A DNA stretch of 12,446 nt, taken from contig CAJOGB010000016.1 in NCBI GenBank assembly GCA_905233835.1, forward strand, positions 1 through 12,446. Reading direction: 5' to 3'. Both the position numbers and the translations under genes were made by a program. A model generated the notes under the pieces. It was not told where the DNA came from. It ran no database searches and saw only the letters and a program-made list of their open reading frames with translations. Of the stretch, positions 6,660 to 12,446 are shown one piece after another (the stretch's first letter is position 1; each line of letters opens with the position of its first letter). The stretch is from an uncultured Lachnospiraceae bacterium. Its GTDB lineage: Bacteria > Bacillota > Clostridia > Lachnospirales > Lachnospiraceae.

Positions 6660-9125
6660 ATGAAAGATCAAAACCACAAAATTACCGACAAAGAGTACAT
6701 CAAAGGAGAAATCCGGGACAATGTACGTCGTCATTACAGAAAGGATTTGGACGAGGCTTCCAATCAGGAGGTATATCAGGCCGTATCCTTGATCGTAAAG
6801 GATTTTGTCATTGATGAGTGGCTGAAGACCCAAAAGGTCATGGAAGAAAAGGATCCAAAGATTGTTTATTACATGTCCATGGAATTCTTGATTGGTCGTT
6901 TGCTTGGAAACAACATGATCAACTTAAAGGGATATGAAATCTTCAAAGAAGTTTTGGATGAACTTGGATTTGACCTTGTAAATGTGGAAGATGAAGAACC
7001 GGATCCTGCACTTGGAAATGGCGGTTTGGGAAGACTGGCTGCCTGCTTTTTGGATTCTTTGTCTACCTTGGGTTATTGCGCATACGGCTGCGGTATTCGT
7101 TATCGCTACGGTATGTTCAAACAAAAAATCGTAGACGGATGCCAAAAAGAAGTACCGGATGACTGGCTAAAGGACGGATATCCCTTTGAAGTAAAGCGCC
7201 CGGAGTACGAATACGAGATTAAGTTCGGCGGTTATGTAACTTCCGAAGCAAAGCCGGACGGACATATCGAGTTTACCCATCGTGATTACAGTTCCGTTAT
7301 GGCGGTTCCCTATGATATGCCGGTAGTTGGATACGGAAATCATGTTGTAAATTCTCTTATGATTTGGGATGCGGTTCCGAAGAATGTCTTTTCTTTGGAA
7401 AGCTTTGATAAAGGTGATTATCAAAAGGCAGTGGAAGAGGAAAACCTTGCACGAAGCTTAGTGGAAGTTTTATATCCCAACGATAATCACGTATCCGGTA
7501 AGGAACTTCGCTTAAAGCAGCAGTACTTCTTTGTGTCCGCTTCTTTACAGAGAGCTTTGGATAAGTTCTTAAAGAAACACAAAGATTTACGCGACCTTCC
7601 GAAGAAAGTTACATTCCAGATGAATGATACCCATCCGACACTTACGGTTGCGGAACTTATGCGACTGTTAATGGATGAGCACGGTCTTGGATGGGACGAA
7701 GCATGGGAGATTACCACCCACTCTGTTGCCTATACCAACCATACCATCATGGCTGAGGCACTTGAGAAGTGGCCGATTGAAATCTTCTCTCGTTTGCTTC
7801 CTCGTATTTACAACATCGTTGAAGAAATCAACCGTCGCTTCTGCTTGGAAATCGAGAAGAAGTTCCCGGGAGATAACGATAAGAAGAACCGTATGGCCAT
7901 CATCTGCGACGGTCAGGTTAAGATGGCACATCTTGCTATCGCAGCCGGCTATTCCGTAAACGGTGTGGCGGCTCTTCATACCGAGATTTTAAAGAAGCAG
8001 TCCTTAAAAGACTTCTACGATATGTATCCGGAGAAGTTTAACAATAAGACAAACGGTATTACACAGCGAAGATTCTTGCTTCACGGAAATCCGCTTCTTG
8101 CGGAGTGGGTAACGGATCATATCGGACCGGAGTGGATTACCGATTTGTCCAAGATGAAAAAACTCAAGGTTTATGCTGACGATAAGAAGGCACAGCAGGA
8201 GTTTATGAACATCAAGTACAAGAATAAGGTTCGTTTGGCGGAATATATCAAAGAACATAACGGCGTGGAAGTGGATCCCCGTTCCATCTTTGATGTTCAG
8301 GTAAAACGTTTGCATGAGTACAAGCGCCAGCTTTTGAATATCTTACATGTTATGTATCTCTACAACGAGATGAAGGATCATCCGGAAAGAGACTACTATC
8401 CCAGAACCTTTATTTTCGGTGCAAAAGCGGCAGCAGGATATGAAATCGCAAAACTTACCATTAAGTTAATCAATAATGTGGCGGAAGTGATCAATAACGA
8501 TCCTTCCATCAAAGGAAAGATTAAGGTGGTATTTATCGAAGACTACCGTGTTTCCAATGCGGAATGGATTTTTGCGGCAGCGGATGTATCCGAACAGATT
8601 TCTACCGCTTCCAAAGAGGCTTCCGGTACCGGTAACATGAAGTTTATGTTAAACGGTGCGGTAACCATCGGAACCATGGATGGTGCAAATGTGGAGATGG
8701 TTCAGGAAATGGGCGAGGAAAATGCCTTCATCTTCGGTATGAGTGCGGATGAAGTTATCGCTCATGAGAAGAATCGGGATTACGATCCTATGGGCATCTT
8801 TAATAACGATCAGGACATCCGAAGAGTTTTGATGCAGCTGATCAACGGATTTTACTCTCCGAACGATCCGGAACTCTTCAGACCGCTATATAACTCATTG
8901 TTGAATACTCAGTCAACTCAGTATGCGGACACTTATTTCAACCTTTTAGACTTCCGTTCCTATGCGGAAGCACGCGAAAAGATTGAAGAAGCATACAAGG
9001 ATGAAGCACATTGGGCAAAGATGGCCATTATGAATGTTGCCAGCGTGGGCAAATTCTCATCCGATCGTACCATTCAGGAATATGTGGATGATATCTGGAA
9101 GTTGGATAAGATTGTAGTAAAATAA
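6660..9125 (+). CDS. glgP: Glycogen/maltodextrin phosphorylase (GT35)
   Basis: It releases glucose 1-phosphate from the non-reducing ends of alpha-1,4-glucans using phosphate and PLP. The 821-residue length is standard for bacterial phosphorylases. NGGLGRLAACFLDS begins at about 120 and MNDTHPT is present mid-protein. VQVKRLHEYKRQ and the PLP signature EASGTGNMKF, with Schiff-base Lys661, occur in the C-terminal half, followed by NGAVTIGTMDGANVEM. All core motifs are intact. The start follows AGGGAGGG (6644-6651) with 8 nt spacing. It lies 41 nt after ileS with no terminator, so the two may share transcripts although their roles are unrelated. Glycogen and maltodextrin phosphorylases cannot be told apart here; no other glycogen genes are in the window, so the symbol could equally be malP. 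Confidence 0.95.
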   Translation: MKDQNHKITDKEYIKGEIRDNVRRHYRKDLDEASNQEVYQAVSLIVKDFVIDEWLKTQKVMEEKDPKIVYYMSMEFLIGRLLGNNMINLKGYEIFKEVLDELGFDLVNVEDEEPDPALGNGGLGRLAACFLDSLSTLGYCAYGCGIRYRYGMFKQKIVDGCQKEVPDDWLKDGYPFEVKRPEYEYEIKFGGYVTSEAKPDGHIEFTHRDYSSVMAVPYDMPVVGYGNHVVNSLMIWDAVPKNVFSLESFDKGDYQKAVEEENLARSLVEVLYPNDNHVSGKELRLKQQYFFVSASLQRALDKFLKKHKDLRDLPKKVTFQMNDTHPTLTVAELMRLLMDEHGLGWDEAWEITTHSVAYTNHTIMAEALEKWPIEIFSRLLPRIYNIVEEINRRFCLEIEKKFPGDNDKKNRMAIICDGQVKMAHLAIAAGYSVNGVAALHTEILKKQSLKDFYDMYPEKFNNKTNGITQRRFLLHGNPLLAEWVTDHIGPEWITDLSKMKKLKVYADDKKAQQEFMNIKYKNKVRLAEYIKEHNGVEVDPRSIFDVQVKRLHEYKRQLLNILHVMYLYNEMKDHPERDYYPRTFIFGAKAAAGYEIAKLTIKLINNVAEVINNDPSIKGKIKVVFIEDYRVSNAEWIFAAADVSEQISTASKEASGTGNMKFMLNGAVTIGTMDGANVEMVQEMGEENAFIFGMSADEVIAHEKNRDYDPMGIFNNDQDIRRVLMQLINGFYSPNDPELFRPLYNSLLNTQSTQYADTYFNLLDFRSYAEAREKIEEAYKDEAHWAKMAIMNVASVGKFSSDRTIQEYVDDIWKLDKIVVK

Positions 9126-9133
9126 GGCTTTTT

Positions 9134-9165
9134 AGAGACGGTTCTTCGGAATCGTCTCTTTTTTT
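9134..9165 (+). terminator. Strong intrinsic terminator after glgP
   Basis: AGAGACG (9134-9140) pairs with CGTCTCT (9153-9159). The stem continues through a G-T pair and T-A, T-A and C-G pairs to a TTCG loop at 9145-9148 closed by C-G, which is the very stable cUUCGg tetraloop. The T tract covers 9159-9165. It begins 9 nt after the glgP stop and separates ileS-glgP from the trp operon. Confidence 0.95.
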
Positions 9166-9192
9166 ACTTTGAAAATATTCTGAAATATTGTA

Positions 9193-9221
9193 TTGACTTT
9201 GATAAATTTAGATGATATATT
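9193..9221 (+). promoter_or_regulatory. Sigma-A-type promoter of the trp operon
   Basis: The -35 box is TTGACT (9193-9198) and the -10 box is TATATT (9216-9221), separated by exactly 17 nt. Transcription would begin near the A at 9228-9229, just before the T-box leader. Immediately upstream the DNA is AT-rich, with two AATATT hexamers (9174-9179 and 9184-9189) spaced one helical turn apart, possibly an UP-like element. The position between the glgP terminator and the leader supports the call. Confidence 0.8.
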
Positions 9222-9227
9222 TACTTC

Positions 9228-9538
9228 AACACAATAAAGTACTAAACCGATGAGGGAGAGGAGTACCTCTTCATGATGTCTAAGTTACATAGTTTCTAAT
9301 GTAATTGGAGAGAGCTGCGATGGTGGGATGCAGTAGACTAATGATTTGGGAATGGACTCCTGAGGGCGTGAGGAAATGCATTTGCAGAGTATTGCACGAC
9401 GTTAGACACACGTTAGTTGTCAGGGATATGATAGTATCCTGTTAAGAGCGTAAGCGCAGCTTATGAATTCAAGGTGGCACCGCGGAAGAATTTTCGTCCT
9501 TGATGGAAACTCGTAGAGTTTTCATCGAGGGCTTTTTT
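9228..9538 (+). promoter_or_regulatory. T-box riboswitch leader, tRNA-Trp specific
   Basis: The leader senses uncharged tRNA-Trp and controls read-through into trpD. In stem I, AGGAGT (9259-9264, running into the AGTA of the specifier-loop S-turn) pairs with ACTCCT (9356-9361). Just 5' of that 3' arm is GAATGGA, giving the specifier codon TGG at 9353-9355. The AGAGAGC and GATGGTGG elements of the distal stem I lie at about 9310-9325. The canonical T-box is AAGGTGGCACCGCGGA (9471-9486). Its bulge TGGC (9475-9478) would pair with a GCCA 3' end, that is discriminator G, as in tRNA-Trp. The antiterminator pairs TCAAGG (9469-9474) with CCTTGA (9498-9503), and those latter bases also form the 5' arm of the terminator, so the two structures exclude each other. 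The leader occupies most of the 490-nt gap between glgP and trpD. Confidence 0.95.
9498..9538 (+). terminator. Regulated terminator of the Trp T-box leader
   Basis: A 15-bp stem (9498-9512 with 9516-9530, two G-T pairs) encloses a GTA loop and is followed by GC and six T (9533-9538). Its first six bases are shared with the antiterminator. It should form when tRNA-Trp is charged and stop transcription about 80 nt before trpD. Confidence 0.93.
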
Positions 9539-9615
9539 GTTTCTATTCAGAGCCAAGTATAGAAATGGTAATTGGCTTGTATGTGTAACTGGCGAATTCA
9601 GAAAGGAGAAAAGGC

Positions 9616-10683
9616 ATGATTAAAGAAGCAATTGAAAAAATTGTAAACAAAGGTGACCTTACATTTGATGAGGCATACACAGTTATGAATGAAATAATGG
9701 GTGGGGAAACAAGCCCAACTCAGAATGCAGCATTCCTTGCAGCACTTTCAACAAAGAGTGCAAAGGCAGAGACGACAGATGAAATTGCTGGCTGTGCCGC
9801 AGCAATGAGAGAACATGCAGTTAAAGTTGAAACTGGTATGGATGTTTTTGAAATAGTAGGAACCGGTGGAGATAACGCTCACAGCTTTAATATTTCTACA
9901 ACTTCAGCACTTGTTGCTGCAGCTGGTGGAATGAAGGTAGCAAAGCACGGTAATAGAGCAGCCTCATCACTTTGTGGAACAGCAGATTGCTTAGAGACTC
10001 TTGGTGTTAATATTTCACAGAATCCAGAAAAATGTGTTGAGCTTTTGGAAAAAGTAGGAATGTGCTTTTTCTTTGCACAGAAGTATCATACATCCATGAA
10101 GTATGTAGGTCCAATCAGAAAAGAACTTGGTTTTAGAACTGTTTTCAATATTTTAGGACCGCTTACAAATCCAGCTATTCCTTCAATGCAGTTGCTTGGC
10201 GTATATGATGAATATCTGGTGGAACCACTTGCACAGGTTCTGATTAGCCTCGGGGTAAAGAGAGGAATGGTTGTTTATGGAATGGATAAGCTTGATGAGA
10301 TTTCCATGAGTGCCAAAACCAAGATTTGCGAAATAAATGATGGATGGTTCAAAACTTACTATATCGAGCCTGAAACCTTTGGACTAAAGAAGTGCACAAA
10401 GGATGATTTAAAGGGCGGTACTCCTGAGGAGAATGCAATGATTACAAAGGCAATTCTCAGAGGCGAGCAGGGACCAAAGAGAGATGCAGTTTTAATGAAT
10501 GCGGGAGCTTCATTATATATAGGAGGAAAAGCAAACAGTTTTGCAGATGGAATTAAGCTGGCAGCTGAACTCATTGATTCAGGAAAAGCTCTTGAGACTT
10601 TGGAAAAATTTATTCTTGTAAGTAATGATATTAAATCGGGAGATGAAAATGACGATACTAGATCAGCTAGCGGAGCATGCTAA
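9616..10683 (+). CDS. trpD: Anthranilate phosphoribosyltransferase
   Basis: It transfers the phosphoribosyl group of PRPP to anthranilate, the second step from chorismate to tryptophan, in the cytoplasm. The 355-residue protein shows the family motifs in order: the N-terminal helical region with SPTQNAAFLAAL, the PRPP loop GTGGD (82-86), NISTT (92-96), KHGNRA (110-115), the GPLTNPA hinge (181-187) and the Mg-binding Asp227-Glu228 pair in KLDEIS. It is a stand-alone TrpD with no fused TrpG glutaminase domain. The C-terminal ~20 residues are a polar tail over the start of trpC. The start has AAAGGAG (9602-9608) with 7 nt spacing. It is the first gene after the Trp T-box. Codon use (Pro mostly CCA, all eight Arg AGA) differs from glgP and ileS. 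Confidence 0.97.
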   Translation: MIKEAIEKIVNKGDLTFDEAYTVMNEIMGGETSPTQNAAFLAALSTKSAKAETTDEIAGCAAAMREHAVKVETGMDVFEIVGTGGDNAHSFNISTTSALVAAAGGMKVAKHGNRAASSLCGTADCLETLGVNISQNPEKCVELLEKVGMCFFFAQKYHTSMKYVGPIRKELGFRTVFNILGPLTNPAIPSMQLLGVYDEYLVEPLAQVLISLGVKRGMVVYGMDKLDEISMSAKTKICEINDGWFKTYYIEPETFGLKKCTKDDLKGGTPEENAMITKAILRGEQGPKRDAVLMNAGASLYIGGKANSFADGIKLAAELIDSGKALETLEKFILVSNDIKSGDENDDTRSASGAC

Positions 10684-11428
10684 GCAACGTGTAACAGAGG
10701 CAAAAAATAAAAAGTCGTTGGAACAGATTAAGGCTGAGGCACTATCACTTCCTAAGGGGAGTTTTGAATTTGAGAAGGCTCTGGCTAAGGAAGATATGGC
10801 TTTTATATGCGAATGTAAAAAAGCATCTCCTTCAAAAGGGGTTATAGCTGAGAAATTCAATTATTTGCAGATTGCAATGGATTATGAAAAGGCAGGAGCT
10901 GATTGTATTTCAGTTTTGACTGAACCCAAATGGTTTCTTGGTCAGGATTCATATTTACAGGAGATTGCTAAGAATGTCAGTATCCCAGTGATACGAAAGG
11001 ATTTTCTTGTAGATGAATATATGATTTACGAAGCAAAGGTTCTCGGCGCAAAAGCAGTGCTTTTGATTTGCTCAATTCTTACGGAAAAGCAAATTGAAGA
11101 ATATATTCGTATATGCGATAGCCTTGGAATTAGTGCCTTGGTTGAAGCCCATGACGAAGAAGAAATAAAAATGGCGATAAAGTCAGGTGCGAGACTTGTT
11201 GGTGTAAACAACAGAAATTTAAAGGATTTTTCAGTGGATACTCAAAATAGTCGTCGGCTTAGGAATTTAGTACCTGACAATATTATCTTTGTTTCTGAGA
11301 GCGGAATCAGCAATGCTGAGGATGTTATAAAACTTAAAGAATCCGGAGTAAATGCAGTGCTTGTTGGAGAAGCCCTTATGAAGGCACAAGACAAGGCAGA
11401 AAAGTTAAGAGAACTAAAGGGATTATAA
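10649..11428 (+). CDS. trpC: Indole-3-glycerol phosphate synthase
   Basis: It closes the indole ring, turning CdRP into indole-3-glycerol phosphate with loss of CO2. The 259-residue TIM-barrel protein has all known active-site elements: Glu55 and Lys57 in ECKKASPSKG, Lys117 in IRKDF, Glu166 in LVEAH, Asn187 in GVNNRNL and Glu217-Ser218 in SESGI. The chosen start is ATG 10649, with CGGGAG (10637-10642) 6 nt before it and the usual TrpC opening MTILDQLAEHAKQR. In-frame ATGs at 10625 and 10643 lack suitable spacing. The gene overlaps trpD by 35 nt in another frame, suggesting translational coupling. It is not fused to TrpF, unlike the enterobacterial TrpCF enzyme. Confidence 0.97.
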   Translation: MTILDQLAEHAKQRVTEAKNKKSLEQIKAEALSLPKGSFEFEKALAKEDMAFICECKKASPSKGVIAEKFNYLQIAMDYEKAGADCISVLTEPKWFLGQDSYLQEIAKNVSIPVIRKDFLVDEYMIYEAKVLGAKAVLLICSILTEKQIEEYIRICDSLGISALVEAHDEEEIKMAIKSGARLVGVNNRNLKDFSVDTQNSRRLRNLVPDNIIFVSESGISNAEDVIKLKESGVNAVLVGEALMKAQDKAEKLRELKGL

Positions 11429-11470
11429 ACAAGTAGGAACTAGCTGAAGGATAGATAAAGAGGTAATACT

Positions 11471-12446
11471 ATGACAACAATAAAGCTTTGTGGTCTTACT
11501 AGAGAGGCAGATATAAAAAGGGCTAATGAGCTTAAGCCTGAATATGTAGGATTTGTTTTTTACGAGAAGAGCAGAAGAAGTGTTACGAGACAGAGAGCGA
11601 AAGAGCTTAAGAGTCTGCTGAATCCTGAGATTAAAGCCGTAGGTGTATTTGTAGATGCGCCCGCTTCTCAGGTTGAAGAGCTTTTTGAGGAAAACATAAT
11701 TGATGTTGCTCAGCTTCACGGTAACGAGGATGAGGACTACATAAAGGAACTTATGGACAACAATATTCCTGTAATCAAAACCTTCAAGGCAAATTCACCA
11801 GAAGAACTAATCAAGGCTGAAAAGTCTAGCGCTGATATGATTATGTTTGACGCAGGGAATGGGGAAGGAAAGACTATAAATGATCTTAAACTTCTTACCT
11901 GTATTGATAGACCTTTTATCCTGGCAGGAGGACTCAATCAGGAAAATGTGGCAGAGGCTATTGAGGTTACAAAGCCTTATGGAGTTGATGTCAGCTCAGG
12001 TATTGAAACTGACAGATTGAAAGATGGACAGAAAATGAAAGAATTTGTAAAAGCAGTGAGAGAGGATAAAGCTGTGGTAAAGAGTAAAGGAAGATTCGGT
12101 GTCCATGGAGGTCAGTATATTCCAGAGACCCTTATGAATGCAGTAAATGAGCTGGAAGAGGCTTACAATCATTATAAAAATGATCCAGAGTTTAACAGAG
12201 AGCTTACAGCTCTTTTAGATGAATATGCAGGCAGACCAAGTTTGCTTTATTATGCTAAGAAAATGACTGAGGATTTGGGTGGAGCCAAAATATATCTTAA
12301 AAGAGAGGATTTAAATCATACAGGTGCGCACAAGATAAACAACGTGCTGGGACAGGCTCTTCTTGCAAAGAAGATGGGAAAGACCAGATTAATTGCAGAG
12401 ACTGGAGCAGGACAACATGGTGTGGCAACTGCAACTGCGGCAGCCC
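11471..12446 (+). CDS. trpF-trpB: TrpF-TrpB fusion: phosphoribosylanthranilate isomerase / tryptophan synthase beta (5' part)
   Basis: One reading frame with no stop from ATG 11471 to the right edge (325 codons visible) encodes two enzymes. Residues 1-197 are TrpF, which isomerises PRA to CdRP: KLCGLTR with Cys7, GFVFYEKSRR, QLHG, MFDAGNGEG with the probable acid Asp127, and AGGLN. A nine-residue linker (EDKAVVKSK) leads to TrpB from Gly207: GRFGVHGGQYIPETLM, AGRPSLLYYA, LKREDLNHTGAHKINN with PLP Lys288, and AETGAGQHG. TrpB joins indole to serine. The frame was followed line by line to the edge. The start has AAAGAGG (11457-11463). A GTG at 12074 with AGAGAGGA (12059-12066) before it could also start a separate TrpB. 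The TrpB end and presumably trpA lie outside the window. Confidence 0.93.
   Translation, partial: MTTIKLCGLTREADIKRANELKPEYVGFVFYEKSRRSVTRQRAKELKSLLNPEIKAVGVFVDAPASQVEELFEENIIDVAQLHGNEDEDYIKELMDNNIPVIKTFKANSPEELIKAEKSSADMIMFDAGNGEGKTINDLKLLTCIDRPFILAGGLNQENVAEAIEVTKPYGVDVSSGIETDRLKDGQKMKEFVKAVREDKAVVKSKGRFGVHGGQYIPETLMNAVNELEEAYNHYKNDPEFNRELTALLDEYAGRPSLLYYAKKMTEDLGGAKIYLKREDLNHTGAHKINNVLGQALLAKKMGKTRLIAETGAGQHGVATATAAA
12059..12076 (+). promoter_or_regulatory. Possible internal translation start for TrpB
   Basis: AGAGAGGA (12059-12066) lies 7 nt before an in-frame GTG (12074-12076) at the exact TrpF-TrpB boundary. Initiation there would give a TrpB beginning VVKSKGRFG, close to a normal TrpB N-terminus. 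This may be a relic of a formerly separate trpB start or an active second start. The purines also encode an Arg-Glu-Asp stretch, so the match may be chance. Confidence 0.4.

Noticed and set aside
10625..10648. Earlier in-frame trpC starts at 10625 and 10643
   Set aside because: The first has no ribosome site, and the second directly abuts the purine stretch. ATG 10649 has proper spacing and gives the normal TrpC N-terminus.
11423..11937. Two minus-strand open frames (98 and 66 codons) opposite trpF
   Set aside because: They overlap the well-supported TrpF-TrpB frame, and no domain or start signal supports them.

Overview
The window looks like a chromosomal segment of an anaerobic Firmicute, most probably a Lachnospiraceae-type Clostridium relative. 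This is inferred from protein style, strong AGGAGG-like ribosome binding sites, U-tract hairpin terminators, a type 2 (eukaryote-like) isoleucyl-tRNA synthetase, a T-box leader and DUF4190-type small membrane proteins. All recognised genes lie on the + strand. No rRNA, tRNA, CRISPR array, insertion sequence or phage gene was seen.

Region 1 (1-2515) holds the C-terminal half of an MFS sugar-type transporter cut by the left edge, a glycerophosphodiester phosphodiesterase, and a lysophospholipase/monoacylglycerol-lipase-like alpha/beta hydrolase. The hydrolase's first ~35 codons (from 1471) lie in a different frame from the rest, so it is frameshifted or carries a one-base sequence error. An intrinsic terminator closes this group. 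The two enzymes suggest lipid or glycerophosphodiester turnover.

Region 2 (2516-9165) holds two small tandem membrane proteins (the second a DUF4190 protein), then ileS and glgP (glycogen/maltodextrin phosphorylase). It ends in a strong terminator capped by a UUCG tetraloop.

Region 3 (9166-12446) is a tryptophan biosynthesis operon. A sigma-A-type promoter drives a roughly 310-nt T-box leader. Its specifier codon is TGG (Trp), and its acceptor-binding bulge reads UGGC, as expected for a tRNA with discriminator G. Then come trpD, trpC (overlapping trpD by 35 nt) and one long reading frame that joins TrpF directly to TrpB and runs off the right edge. Low charged tRNA-Trp should stabilise the antiterminator and switch the operon on. 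The genes cover the steps from anthranilate plus PRPP through PRA, CdRP and indole-3-glycerol phosphate to tryptophan; trpA is presumably downstream. trpE and trpG are not between the leader and trpD, so anthranilate must be made from another locus or taken up.

The trp genes use codons differently from the genes to their left (Pro CCA/CCT and Arg AGA against Pro CCG and Arg CGN). The operon may therefore have a separate evolutionary origin. The most notable observations are the TrpF-TrpB fusion with a possible internal start at the junction, the Trp T-box placed directly on trpD, the codon-use break, and the frameshifted hydrolase. No clearly unprecedented system was found.
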